A stretch of DNA of 64,000 nt from the NCBI GenBank assembly GCA_949592205.1, contig CATIUR010000001.1:311516250-311580249 (forward strand), read 5' to 3'. Numbering within the stretch: the first letter of the stretch is position 1; every line of letters begins with the position of its first letter. A model generated the notes under the pieces. That model made no database searches. It was not told where the DNA came from and worked only from the letters and a program-made list of their open reading frames with translations. The translations under genes and the position numbers were made by a program. The DNA comes from Helichrysum umbraculigerum (Eukaryota; Streptophyta; Magnoliopsida; Asterales; Asteraceae). Below, in pieces: positions 1 to 12,507 of this stretch.

Positions 1-2060
1 TCTAGAAAACTTCATGAAGAAATCCTTGGTTATGTTTTTCCCTTTCTATTCGGGACGCTCCGGTCACTGTAATAGACCTAAGAGTCTCGAGTATTCAGCC
101 TTGAACTTCAAACAGATCATGCATTGACATATTGACTAATGTAGTTAATGATGTCCTTCTTCATTCCGAGATACCAATACAAATCCATGATATCATGCTA
201 CTTCTTACTAACTCCCGATGTATGAAATTTTTTTTTTTTTTGACTTATGTACTCTGTCCATTACTAGTGTCCATAGACCACCTAGCAAAGAAATCCATAA
301 TCTTTTCCATGATGTAACATCTTGTCCACTTTTGTTCCAAATGTTTGTCTAACCCGCACAACCTTTTGTTTTATTTATGAGTATCCTTAACGCTTCATCT
401 TGAATTTCGAACATCTTATCCCTAATGCCAGAATGTATCATAACACTTTGACTTGCACTCACCTTGGTTTTCTCTTTCCTTCCTACTCAGAACATCCGCC
501 ACAACATCCGTCTTCCCCGGATGATATCGAAATTCACAATCGTAGCCACTGAATATTTCGAGCTTCCTCATGTGCCTCATATTCAACTTCTTTTGAACAT
601 AGGGGTGTTAAAAGCTCTTATGATCGGTATACATAACGTTCTTCATTCCATACAAGTAGTGTCTTCCACACATATGTACAAATGCTACCGCTCCAAGTTC
701 CAAATCGTGGGTAATATGGTAATGCTTATGTATCTTGAGTTGTCGAGAGACGAATACAATTACATTTCCCATTTAATTAATACACAACTTAAACCTCGGT
801 TTTGATGCATCCCAATACACAATGAAATCCTCCGATCCGACGGGAAGAGACCGAATTGATGCATTACACAAGACACCCTTCAGTGTTTGAAAAGATTTTT
901 CTTAGTTTCTATCCCAAAACAAACTTCTTATATTTATGTGAGTAGTAGAGCGATCTTTGAACAACTCTCAGTAAAATGCCGATAATAGCCTGTGAATCCT
1001 AAATACTTTACGAACCTCCGATGATAATTGTGGGACCTTCCATCCCATTACAGCTTCTATTTCGCTAAAATTCACAAGATTGACTTCTTTGCTCACAGCG
1101 TGACCAAGAAAAACAAACCTCTTGTAGTCAATTTTCGTACTCCAATTATATTACATATACCTTTTCTTTCAACAGAAACTCCAGGATTAGTCTTGAAGGA
1201 ACTTTATGCTCCTTCTTAGTTTTAGAATTAATTAGAACGTCGCAAATGAAAAAGTATGATAGATTCATCGAGATGCGGCTTACATACGCGTTCGTTAAAT
1301 ATAGGAATGCTATAGTCGCATTAGTAAGATTGAAAGACATAACGAGAAATTTGAAATGTTCGTAACGAGTACTAAACGCAATCTTAGGTATATCTGATTC
1401 AGGTACCCTCTATTGATGGTAACCAGAATGAAGATTGATTTTTGAAAACCACCGAACACCTTGAAGATGATCAAACAAATCATCCATCCTTGGAAGAGGA
1501 CAGCGATTCTTGACCGTAAATTTGTTAAGTTCATGATAATCAATGCACAAATGAAAAGAACCATCTTTATTTTTGACAAATAAGACATGTGCTCCCCAAA
1601 GAGAAAAAGACTAGGGCGAATAAAACCCTTGTCTTGGAGCATCTTTAAAGTGAATTAAATAACTCTTGTATACAAATAGTGTTAAGCGATTTGGAGCTTT
1701 TGCAACTGGGGTTGCTCTAAGAATAAGATCGATACAAAACTTTACGATTAAAGAGGGAAGTAATCCTTCTAAATCTTCCGAGAAGACCTCGAGGAGATTG
1801 TGGATAATAGAATGTTTTGAAATTTTAACTTATTAGCTTTTACGCTCATGAGTTTTTCTTTTCGTCTTTGAAGTGTTCTATGAAAATCTCAGGTATTACA
1901 CCGCCATTTAAGTGTATACGAAATACTTTCTCAAACATACAATTTCTACCTAAATTTCGTCAACTATTCCATCCCCACAACTACACCAAAACTTCCGAGT
2001 CCAAAGGGCAACATATCATTGCTGAAAGAATAATCTTCTAGCACTAAAGTACACCCTTAT
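1..2060 (-). pseudogene. pol: G pol remnant: protease, reverse transcriptase, RNase H, integrase N-terminus
   Basis: No intact frame remains, but successive minus-strand fragments match element C's polyprotein. About 2060-1880 carries a protease stretch ending in a GSFGVVVGM-like motif (C has GSFDVIVGM). 1642-1310 encodes the RT start (DKGFIRP, where C has DRGFIRP). 1340-1146 continues RT in a shifted frame with FICD where C has the catalytic FIDD. About 900-455 encodes RNase H (DFIVYWDAS) and its C-terminal YHPGK-DVVAD-LSRKE motif. The leftmost ~330 bases resemble the integrase zinc-binding region. The catalytic RT motif is damaged and many stops intervene, so no protein is expected. Confidence 0.75.
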
Positions 2061-3578
2061 ATAATGTCTTTTAGTCTCTATGTGCTTCCATTAACAAAAT
2101 TATTTCAAAGTCTCCCACTCAAAACAAGCCATCGAGTTTCCTACTGTGTTGATTGATGCCACTTGACTAGCTGTCGTCCAACATTTAATTGTAAAGTGAC
2201 CTCTTAAGTTGCAGTTTGAATAAACACAACATGATGCAGATGTGTGATAATAGTAGTTACACCTTACACACAAGGTATGTGAACCAGTGTATCCCTCTCT
2301 TCATGCGTTTGTATTTGCGAATTTCTTGAGTACCCTCTCATTCTTGGTACTGTTTCTACATTTCCGGCCTTATTGATCTCATTGATTAACAATTCACCCA
2401 TCAGTATTGCACCTTAGATGGCAGGAGGCTCAGTCACTTCTACCGTACTGCTAGTTTCCAGAATAAAGCCGTTGATGTACTTCTCAATTCTCTTACCTTC
2501 GAGTGCCACATGATGAGGTCTAATTCTTGCCAACTCATGAAATTGTCAGATATATGTTGCATGGTTAACTCCCATCGTAGAGAAATTCCAAAACTTGTTC
2601 ACTAACTTCTTCATTTCGTTATTGAAAGAATATTTTTCCTTAAACAGTGCCTTTATTTATTTTATTTATGTATCTATTTATTTATTTATAATTTAATTTC
2701 TATATTTTATTATTATTATTATTTTTATTTATTTATTTGCTTATTTTTCATGCCATCACCACTTCCATTATTTGAATTCTCGACTACTAATTCCACTTTC
2801 GTCTTCGGTGTCGTTAGCTCTACCATGATTCAATATACTGTTACAACTTGCATGACAACTTTGAATATTAAGGCCCACCACTGTCGTGCAATGATCGCAA
2901 CAACATTGGAGTTCTTGCCTTCAATACAACAAATTCCTCCAGTTCAACCATCAGTTCAATCGCCACTATCACTTGTATGACCACCTCCGAGTGTTTCTCT
3001 TCCGTGAGTAAATTTTACGAGTAATGCGTTTTAGTAGTATGCTTGCTATAATTTCGAATTCATACGAGTTTAGAATAGAATGAATACTTTGGAGTTTGTC
3101 TAGGCATAAATGCACCAGACTCACAAAGATAAGAATAATAAGGTAAGGAATATAATTGGGATTTTATTACCATACGACACGAAGATAGCACATGAGACAC
3201 GCAAACCTGGTCGGATAAGCACACATACGTCGGAACACCTTTGTCAATTACATCTGCAGCCGTAATTGTGAAAGTATTCTTTCATACACATACTTATCTT
3301 CCAAGTCCTTGTATCACAATAAGCTTTGTATTTACGGAAAGATATCAGATAGTTAAGGAATCCTAAGTTACATGTAGACGAACCACATAAAGAGTCGTAA
3401 GATGATGAAGAAATGCTTACAACGTCCACCTCACTTGAAATGGTTAAGATGGTTGATCGACACTAGCTACAACAAGCTTCACGGAATTGTATGCACACAT
3501 AACTTCCTAACTCATGTTCTATATGTGGGTTCCTTATTTATAGTCTAGGCCAATCCACCTAGATCTCTATAAACAATG
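2061..3578 (-). other. G: presumed gag region and leader, unrecognisable
   Basis: By position this should hold the gag gene and untranslated leader of G. I see no zinc knuckle and no open frame worth calling. An AT-rich low-complexity patch of repeated tta/att lies at 2650-2745. Short open frames here look accidental. Confidence 0.4.
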
Positions 3579-3590
3579 GCTCTGATACCA
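3579..3590 (-). promoter_or_regulatory. G primer binding site (initiator Met tRNA type)
   Basis: On the minus strand the sequence reads TGGTATCAGAGC, three bases after the LTR end. This is the usual initiator-methionine tRNA complement used by plant chromoviruses, and it fixes the orientation of G. Confidence 0.85.
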
Positions 3591-3593
3591 ATC

Positions 3594-5890
3594 TGTCACA
3601 CCCCGTCTAAAGCGGAAACAACGGGGTATAACGGTGATAGGATCATAAAACATCATTATAAAGAATTCTATATGAAATACAATATCCAATGTGTCATGAT
3701 GCCAATAACATGAATAACGGTTCATGTCGTGCATACATTTCAACAATGAATTCAAAAACTTACAAACAAACGTTGTACAATGTTAAGGCAAAACAAGCCT
3801 TCACAAACAACCTTAATGATGTACCACAAGTCTTGAATAACTTTTAATGCAACCCTAAAGGTCCACTAAGTTCTCTTGTCCACTGCTTTAAGTCCACTAG
3901 TATAACCTGAAAAGATATGCTCAAAAACGTCAACACGAATGTTGGTGAGTTTCGTAGGTTTGAAACCAGACACCATAAAAATAAACATTTTGCTGTGATA
4001 ATGATAAGTTAGGACAATGCATATAGAAATGTACACAAATGTGAAATAATGCAGCCAATATATCTCAATGTACGGCAATTACCTTACAAGGAAGTAAATC
4101 ACGAATGTAAGCAACAATCCTAATGTACGGCAAATACCCCACAAGAAGGTAAAGCACGAATGTAAACAACCAATCTCAATGTACGGCAAATACCCCACAA
4201 GGAAGTACAGCACGGATGTAAGCAACAAACCTCAATGTACGGCAAATACCCCACAAGGAAGTACAACACGGATGTAAGCAAAAAGTCTCAATGCATATAA
4301 GTCACATAGTGTCACACATTTCAAGCATATGTCCAAAAATAGAAATGAATACGTTCACAGCATAAAACAGTTGGTAAAACATGTGAGCATACTTTTCCCC
4401 CAATTTGAAAATATGTAAATGAAAACGGGGCCACGAAAACTCACATCAAGAAATGATGTAAGTATCGCCCTTAAGTGTAATCCACTAAGCCACTCGCAAT
4501 CTACAATGTCATAATGCATATGGGTTACAACCTAGACATAACTAGGTCATTCCATTGTATCCCAAGTCCAAAACACATTCACTAAGTCTCCTCACAACTC
4601 AAACTAGTGTATCATCGCAAGAACCAACCTAAAATGAAAAAACTCAGATTTTGTCCGGAAGTTTAGTTCCAATTTACAAATTTTTAAATATTACTTAATG
4701 AAATCATTTGACTCTAAAAATTTTACCAGTGACACTTCAATGTGTTAAGAACAACATATAATTTTTCCAGAACTTATTTTAGTAGTTTACTATTTTTAAA
4801 AATTCACTAAAACAATCTGTTCAGAAACTAAAATGACTTATGAGTACACAAAAGTTACAATTTATTTAAAATATTAAAAACTTACAAAGACTGTGATATT
4901 TTTACAAAAAAATTTTGAGACTTTAAAATTACTCCAGTAAAAATTTCAAGACTCAATTCTTAGTTTAACATACGTTTCAAAAATCGACAACTCAACCGAA
5001 ATCAGGAACCGAAAAACTCAGATTTGACACTCGATCTTGTAAAATTATTTTAACTGACTTATACTCAACATTTAGCCATGAAACTGACGCCATTTGAAAG
5101 AAGACTCAAAATACTTATGTTTAGACTACTTTTTCATCGAAAACCATTGTGATATGACGAAGTTATACATTACTCAAATCGACTCTCGAATCTGATCAGA
5201 ATTAGGGTTTTCAGATTTAACCTAATTCTTCACAAAACAAATACCAATCGCATATACCACCGATTATCCTCCTCATAAACATTCAAATAATAAGTTAACA
5301 CTCATTCCCTGATGATCATACTACTTGGAATACAACGGATCGAACCGAATAAGATGATGGTAACGAAACAATCGAAATCAAACGTTAATGAACGAAATCG
5401 GATAGAAATGTACCAACTAACGAATGATTGCACAAGAGGCTTCCTTGGAATCTGTAAATAATGAGATTATATATCCTTAGAAGTCGTTTTTGAGATTAGA
5501 TGAAACGTATATGGGGATTATAGAATCAAAACTTACCAAAATTTCTGAAAATTCGTCACCCACAGCAGCAGTTTACGAAATAATTTGTATAAAATAATCT
5601 AGAGTGTTTCAGAGGCCGAAACTCGCGACTTAAAGGTAAAACTTCGAGATCTACAACTTTGTAGTTTTGGCCGAAGCCTGAAAATGAACGCAAGTGGGTC
5701 AAATCTGCCTATCTTCGTGACTGAAATTTTTGGGACGGGATTTTGTATGTTTTTGTGATAGAAAAGTTTTAGGGTTAGATTTAAGGGTATATTTATAGGT
5801 CTAGGGTTCAAGAGGTGTTGGGTTTAGTTGGGTTTGGGTTTTTGGGAGTTGGATCATTTTCGAATTACATTTTTGGTGACGGATGTCACA
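3594..5890 (-). repeat. G 5' LTR
   Basis: About 2.3 kb running from tgtcacacccc to gatgtcaca on the plus strand, so on the minus strand it starts TGTGACATC and ends GGGTGTGACA. The termini are TG...CA and the PBS follows directly. The right end abuts F's LTR. It carries an internal tandem array at 4066-4292. Confidence 0.82.
4066..4292. repeat. Tandem repeat in G LTR, ~56-bp unit, 4 copies
   Basis: Four degenerate units each start caatgtacggcaa or close to it and include a ccccacaaggaagta-like core and a gtaagcaa tail. The array sits mid-LTR, comparable to arrays in the other chromovirus LTRs here. Confidence 0.75.
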
Positions 5891-6423
5891 TTCCAATCAT
5901 CAATTTCATATATATCATGATTTACCCAATTTCTTTAAAGTAAATCCATAAATGATAAGTATAAGAATACTTAAAAGTTGAGAAGAAAATTACAAGATAT
6001 TGATGATAGTGGAATCTGAGGTTGAACTTTAAGAATCGCAACTTCTATTTAATTATAACTTCAATCTTTGTTTGTGATCCTTTTTGGTATGTTTTGTGGG
6101 TAAAAAAAATGAAAGTAAGAGGATAGAGATAAGGGAGTAAGTCGGCACTTCCCAAGACCGACCCATCTTTAATTTAATTATTTAACCCTCTTCTAAGTCT
6201 ATTGTTTGGAACCTAAAACCATTTCGCGAAATCTAAATTTTTAATATTCTTTTAACTCAATTATTTTAAAACCACTAATAATTTATTTAACACAATAAAT
6301 TATTTGACTCTATTTCCAACTATTTTCAAGTAAACTAATTGAAATCATTTTCTAACACCTTAAATAATAATTAAATTCAGATAATTATTATTATATTACT
6401 AGACCCGAGTCGAGGATGTTACA
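5891..6423 (-). repeat. F 3' LTR fragment (minus-strand element)
   Basis: Near-identical to 19991-20526, ending in gtcgaggatgttaca. On the minus strand it starts TGTAACATCCTCGAC and follows a polypurine tract, so it is the start of F's 3' LTR. The rest was displaced leftward by the insertion of G. Confidence 0.8.
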
Positions 6424-6460
6424 AATCTCTCCCCCTTAAAGAGATTTCGTCCTCGAAATC
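6424..6460 (-). promoter_or_regulatory. F polypurine tract and adjacent stem-loop
   Basis: On the minus strand a purine-rich run (CTTTAAGGGGGAGAG) abuts the LTR. Just upstream, GATTTCG and CGAAATC form a 7-bp stem around a 4-base loop (6443-6460). The same arrangement occurs in H (15365-15381) and C (49141-49157). Confidence 0.75.
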
Positions 6461-7994
6461 TAATCATACTCGATAACCTAAGGTAATATAATTACTTCTA
6501 ATCCTCACTTCATATATGATATTAAATTCAAAATTCTGCTTTCATTCTACTATTACCATAACGTGTCATCAACTGATATCCGCTAACTTTATTGTTAACT
6601 TCCATCATTTATCATTTCAATATTATTTCAGTGATCCGTCAAGCAACTGATATTCAACTTTATTCAATTTAGATATGACAAGAATCTACAATAATATTAT
6701 ATCTATATTCATGATGATCCATTAGTACTCTGTTTTCGAGCCTCGATTTATCCGCTAACAATCACCAAGAATAAACAACCAACACTTGAGTGTCTTAATT
6801 AAAATCCTTTCATGACGACTTCAAATCACTAATCGCAATATACTTTCCAAAAATATAATCCACTAACTCTTTTATAAGTTCTATTCCTCAACATAAGGAT
6901 TTCAGGTCATAACACAGTTGATAATCAATCAATAGATTTTTGAAATCATAACTCTCTAGATTTGAGTTTAACTCCCAAAAACATATATAACACAACCAGT
7001 AATCAGTGGTATATTAGTTCTTCTGATAAATCATCAATATACATGTTCAACCCATTTCACAATTTAATAATTCAAACATGATTAAACCATCAAATTTGAT
7101 TATAAATCTCTATCACGGTCACATCTCAAGATTTTCAAATCTACAGAACTTGAACACAAGACTAATAGTTTTTAATCCTCTATTATCATTCGACATCAAG
7201 TTCTAAAATTTCAATCACAGTCCATCAAATCTCAACTAAACAACCTTTGGTTTATTCACTAATGAAAGGATTTCAAAATGCTACAAACCCTGTCATAAGT
7301 TTTCCTTAGGGCATGTAATAATACCTTTAGATTTATTGTAACACAATAATCGCATCTCCAAGTCATGGTTAAAATAACTCTTTTATAAGACCTGTGTCGA
7401 CAAACACAACAACAACCCAATCTCGTTGCTTCATAATCACAATTCAATCTCGCAATATAATTTTCTGTTGATTATTTTAATGTCAATCCAAGAAAACTCA
7501 TTTTATCTCGGTCAATCATAATTCAAAATAACAATCATACTTGATACAGCAAGTAGTTAATGGTATATCTCTTTCCAACAAACATTTGGAGTCATGTCAA
7601 TCTGGTATTCCACTAATCAAATAGATTAATTCAACAATCTCATCAAACTTTCAAATAATGATAATCATATCATATCATGCCGATAGTCTCATTAAACGAT
7701 ATAAAATCCTTTCAAAATGTCAAGTCTATATCAACTAAAAATTTACACTAACACTATCATCAAATATTATGACCCTCTATCAAATACTTAATTGCAGTCA
7801 CTAACACAGTAATAGAAATTATTTCATCATTAACTATCTTTATTCTAAAAGAATTAGAATCACTAGGGTCACTTTCAGTTTACCACACATAACCGCGCAT
7901 AAAACAGCAACTAGTCTCAAAGCAATTAAACAAATGCTAGTACAGGGTAAATACAAGTGTACCTGTAATGGCGTCATCCATCTCGACAGTTTCA
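6461..7994 (-). other. F internal 3' region, no coding relic seen
   Basis: AT-rich sequence between F's gag and its polypurine tract. I find no protease, RT, RNase H or integrase motif on either strand, so F appears to carry gag only. Short open frames, such as 62 codons at 7259-7447, look accidental. Confidence 0.55.
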
Positions 7995-9248
7995 TCAACT
8001 GTCGTCAGAAAATCTGCTAGCTGTTGACTGCGGATTCTTCCGCTTATGGCCAGAAGATAACAACACACCGACCAAACCCGATCCCTGTCTTATCTCCTCT
8101 GGACACTACCCCGCATGATGACCTTCTTTCTGACAGTTCCAACATACTTTCTCATGATAATTACAATTCCTGACTTTGTGCCCAATCAATCCACACTTGA
8201 TGCATGTAGTAGTTTGAGAAGTACACTTTCCCGTATGTTTGGATTTACAATTATTACACCAAAGAGATCGATCATCCGAAACACTATGACTCTTTGACTT
8301 TCTGCTCTGTCTTTTATGTTTACCTTTATCAGAAGGTTCACTTTCAACTGGATATAAAATCTTTTCTTTATTCTGTTTATTCTGAGCTCGTAAATCATTA
8401 TCCACTAAACGAGCTAAAGCAAAAGCATCTGCAAGAGAAATTGCCAATCTCACTGTAGTACGATATTCAGGTGGTAATGTTTCAACAAAATGATCCACTT
8501 TTGTTCTTTCATCAGGTACCCACTGCTGTACAAACCTCAATTTCTCTGTAAACTAAGAAATCAACTCCTCAATAGTCATCCCATCAATCAATTTTAATTC
8601 CATAAATTCATGTCTAATACGTGACACATCAAACTCAGAACAATACTGTCGACATATCTCATTATAGAAATCACTCCAGCAAATAGATGCTTTCTGTTGT
8701 GTTGTAAGATTTGCTGTAATCGAATCCCACCAAAACATTGCCTGTCCTTTCAAAAGCTGAACTGCATAGGAAACCTTAAGTTCCTCCTCACATTGGCACA
8801 CCTCAAGTTTTCTTTCAGTATCCCGTAACCACTCAAGTGTAACAGATGGATTAAAACTTCCATAATAATTTGAAGGTTTACAAGACATAAAAGTTTTAAA
8901 TTAACAACCCTTTCTCTGTTGATGTGGTAATAACAACACTGGTACCTGATAATTAATAGGCCCTGAAGATGATACTATAGGCTGGGAAATAGTACTCATA
9001 TCATGATAATGTGACTGTGAATGCGGCTGAGAAGATCCAACCTGTCTATTTTGTAAATACTGCTGTCCTTTCTGAAACTCCGGTACTTCATCCTCTGATT
9101 GTTATACATATTCATCTCTAACTGTGTGCTCCTCAACTAAAAATGATATGCCTGTCTGACCATGTTTCTCTATATCTATCTCTGTATCAAGGACATCCAA
9201 TCTCGGGGGACTATTGAGGGTACTGGTCAGATGCTCATTTTCTGCCAT
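7995..9248 (-). pseudogene. gag: F gag, one frame with four internal stops
   Basis: A single minus-strand frame of 417 codons from ATG at 9248 to TGA at 7997-7995, with no frameshift. It is broken by TAA at 9104-9102, TAA at 8903-8901, TAG at 8555-8553 and TAG at 8108-8106. The middle resembles chromovirus gag (EWLRDTERKLEV, then a W-rich AMFWWDSI region). The C-terminal part is basic and has two CCHC knuckles: CIKCGLIGHKVRNC, and a second whose last variable position is the stop at 8108-8106. Gag would package RNA in virus-like particles. No pol follows, so F would have depended on another element for replication. Confidence 0.85.
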
Positions 9249-9408
9249 ATCTGTACTCAAAACAACAACTCACAAATTTGTTAATCGTTAGTAATTAATA
9301 TACTAACCGATTCCCAACACAGCTACATCCCACATTTGGAATGTTTGACTAACACAACCATAGATTTGGGATTGAACTCTTACCGAGGTTCAATTCACCC
9401 TAACCTAT

Positions 9409-9420
9409 GCTCTGATACCA
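9409..9420 (-). promoter_or_regulatory. F primer binding site (initiator Met tRNA type)
   Basis: Minus-strand TGGTATCAGAGC, separated from gag by a leader of about 160 bases. It marks the junction between F's 5' LTR (to the right) and its internal region (to the left). Confidence 0.82.
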
Positions 9421-9423
9421 ACT

Positions 9424-10150
9424 TATAACACCCTCATTTAATAACCATTATAATAATGATATTCGACGCGGAAGCGTAGATTTAACATATATTTTTATAC
9501 ATTACACAAAAAGGTACATAAACTTTTTCAAACTTATACATAACAGTTTAAGGATTTTTAAATCAAAGTACTACAAACGAGGTGTTATATAAATCCGAAC
9601 ACTACTGATTTAATCAAATCAGATATCATAGTATACGCATGTTCTTCAAACATTCCATCCAGGTCAACAGCTTCTTGCTCAATCAATTATTTAATCATAA
9701 CCTGCAAGAAGGAGTAATGTGGAGGATTAGCTCAACGCTAAGTGAGTAAATCAATAAACAACATACTGACTTAGCATAACAAACTTGTGCACAACAAATA
9801 ATTATATGCACACAACTCATCTGTTTACAACTTATCACATCACAATCAACTCAGGTCAAAGAGGACCGGTGGTTCTTGAGTAACTTCCTCAAAGAACACT
9901 TTAAAACCAACTGCAGGCCCATACAGAGGTTTAACCGACTACTTGGTGCTATTACTCATACAACACAGACTACGACAATAATACTTGTACTAAGACCCTG
10001 TGTTATCCAACCAATAGCAACCCAAGTCCAGCCCCATGCTGGCCTCCCAATCATCAATGCACAACAGCAATATCTCAAGTGATCACATATCTACACACTC
10101 AACAGGTCATCATATCAGGTCAACAATCTATCCATAGTATTATTACTAAT
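9424..10150 (-). repeat. F 5' LTR, U5-side piece (split by H)
   Basis: The PBS-proximal end of F's 5' LTR. The terminus reads GGTGTTATAA on the minus strand rather than an ending in CA, so the exact boundary is uncertain by a few bases. The LTR is interrupted after 10150 by element H, whose target duplication ctaat (10146-10150) is repeated at 18230-18234. Confidence 0.75.
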
Positions 10151-11451
10151 TGTGACACCCGACGATTTAGGGTTACTGATTAACCTGCTAGAAACCCTAA
10201 TTACGTGTGTTTAGTTTAATATTAGGCTAAATACTTGTAATTACTTGTAACTATTTGTGTATTTATGTGAATATACACTCCCGTATTTGATATATATTAC
10301 GCTTACGTAATTAGTTGTAATTACGCCTACGCAATCTGGTGAAATTGTGCAACATAACCGGACGGAGTCCGACACAGTATAAATACGGACGTTAGTGAAA
10401 AACTTTCTATAAATAACTTAAATCTATTTTTGGAAGTTATTTATCATTATTTATTATTTTATTAAAATAATATACGAAAAACCTAGGCGTTTTGGCTAAA
10501 ACGTCTCAAACGCAACAGAAACGCGCGGAACGGAAGTCAAAATATATTTTTATAATTTAAAATATATTATTTTGTATGAAATTATTATTGAAAACATCGT
10601 ATAATAGTCCATCAATGAAAAACGTCTATTTAAAACGCTACGCGATTGAACTCCGTAAAACGTGCACGCAAATCGAGACCGATAAATTAACGAAACATTT
10701 TTATAAGTGTTTTCAAGTATCTATATTTAATATTTCAGGTGAAAATATCAAAATTTAATTCGTCATTTAAATACGCGTATTAAACCTTTTACGTATATAT
10801 AAACGTCTAAACAATCGGGTAAATGAACGGGAAACGTAACTAATTAAATTAGGAACAAGAAAATGACCAAAATACCCTTGAGTGGGCCCCCATGGCCTGC
10901 CCCCTCCCCCCATGTGCCACCACCACCTTTGCCCTCTAATATTGCATGCAATATCCACTCATTACACTTCACTTATCAAGACCATACACATCTCATGCAA
11001 CTCCTTTCATTTCTCATTTTCTTTCAAGGTTTCTTATCTCTTTCTTCTCTCAAAAACTGAGATAAACTCAGGGATTTTAACCACCATAAACCACCACAAC
11101 CACCATAGCACCACCACCAATTTCCCCATCATTTTGCAAAGTTCTTCAAGGAGATCCAAGCTCACAAGTTCCTCATCATCATCTTAGCCTTCTTTCTCCA
11201 AAACCACCATTGTGAGGACACATCTCTACCTTCATTTATGCTTATTTTAATGTTATAAAGTTCATCTAACATGATTATGTCCAAATACAATGTTAAAATA
11301 CGTTTTTACACTTTATTCAAGAACATGCATAATCTGCCCAGAAAAAGACAGTCCACTAAAATGATCATATCTCGAGCTCTAGGAAGAATTAGACAACGAA
11401 TGTTTTTTTAAAAGTTGCGTATTGAAAAGGGCTACAACTTTTGTGTTTTAC

Positions 11452-11650
11452 ACTTTGACCAGTTTGACCAGGTTTGACCAACTTTGACCAGGTTTGACCA
11501 ACTTTGACCAAGTTTGACCAGGTTTGACCAACTTTGACCAGGTTTGACCAACTTTGACCAGGTTTGACCAACTTTGACCAGGTTTGACCAACTTTGACCA
11601 GATTTGACCAAGTTTGACCAGCTTTGACCAGCTTTGACCAACTTTGACCT
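11452..11650. repeat. TTTGACC array, 20 units at 10-bp spacing (H 5' LTR)
   Basis: Twenty TTGACC cores spaced 10 bp apart, with linkers such as aac and agg. TTGAC(C/T) is the W-box bound by WRKY transcription factors in plants. The 3' LTR has the same array with 19 units. Confidence 0.88.
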
Positions 11651-12243
11651 ACGGTTTAAGGCTTATACAACTAAAATAATCTATTTGCAACACACGATTT
11701 GTACTACTGAATAGTATACAACAAAGCAAACTTAATAATAATGTCTAAATGAATTATTATTACAAACTTTCCCCAACGGGTCGTACACGTTTTTGATAAA
11801 CGAACTTGAACAACTTATTTGGACATAACTAGTTGATGAACTAGCTCTAGGTGGACATTAACCCTCCACCTACACGATTGGCTTAAGTGGACATTAACCC
11901 CCACTTATACAATCGCTATAGATGGTCTTGTAAGACATCTACTTACACAACCTTATGCGTTTAGGGCGTTAGAAGGTTGCACACCGGCTTGCTTGCTTAT
12001 TTGATATTTGCTTGCTACTTGCTAATCTGAGGTGAGTTTCATAGCCCCCTTTTTACTTGTTTGAACTGTTTTGGGGTGAGAATACATGCATTGTTTTATG
12101 AACTGTTATGTGAACTGTTTTATGGACTGTTATGTGAACTGTTTTATGAACTGTTTTTAGGAAAACACTTATACGTATTTCATGAGTTACTTTCTATTCC
12201 ACTAAGGCCAATACAACCATTTAAATCTGCTGATTTGCGCTTG

Positions 12244-12507
12244 CGATATTGCGGTAAAGCAATACAAAACGATATTGCGGTAAAGCAATACAAAACGATA
12301 TTGCGGTAAAGCAATACAAAACGATATTGCGGTAAAGCAATACAAAACGATATTGCGGTAAAGCAATACAAAACGATATTGCGGTAAAGCAATACAAAAC
12401 GATATTGCGGTAAAGCAATACAAAACGATATTGCGGTAAAGCAATACAAAACGATATTGCGGTAAAGCAATACAAACATTTCGATATTGTGGTAAAGCAA
12501 TACAAAC
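12244..12507. repeat. 26-bp tandem array, 9 perfect units plus 1 variant (H 5' LTR)
   Basis: The unit starts cgatattgcggtaaagc and ends aatacaaaa. Nine perfect units are followed by a diverged one (gatattgtgg) after a 4-bp shift. Open reading frames across it are a by-product of a repeat lacking stops in some frames. Confidence 0.92.

Larger units (their letters stand above)
1..5890 (-). mobile_element. Element G: decayed Ty3/gypsy chromovirus, 5' part, truncated by window edge
   Basis: Read on the minus strand this is a 5' LTR (3594-5890), an initiator-Met-type primer binding site (3579-3590), a decayed gag region and a broken pol in the order protease, reverse transcriptase, RNase H, integrase. 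The element leaves the window at its integrase. The sequence abutting the LTR at 5891 continues the LTR of element F: the same stretch is uninterrupted near 19991, so G inserted into F's LTR. The expected target duplication is ttcca (5891-5895); its partner lies outside the window. Many stops and frameshifts make this an old copy. Confidence 0.82.

Noticed and set aside
464..805. 113-codon plus-strand ORF in G.
   Set aside because: Antisense shadow of the RNase H remnant, which reads better on the minus strand.
4066..4292. Tandem arrays considered as CRISPR-like.
   Set aside because: Units are contiguous and degenerate, with no unique spacers, and the context is a plant LTR.
10576..10758. 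60-codon ORF conserved in both H LTRs (15842-16024).
   Set aside because: LTR identity alone explains it; no homologue in the B, C or E LTRs.
11389..11641. Minus-strand ORFs made of VKVGQTWS repeats (also 16655-16897).
   Set aside because: Translation of the 10-bp TTTGACC array, a nucleotide-level repeat in an LTR.
12180..12505. Three overlapping minus-strand ORFs of 80-106 codons (and 17436-17735 in the other LTR) rich in CFTAIS/ALPQYR-type repeats.
   Set aside because: They simply translate the 26-bp tandem array in different frames; no unique sequence and no conservation beyond the repeat.
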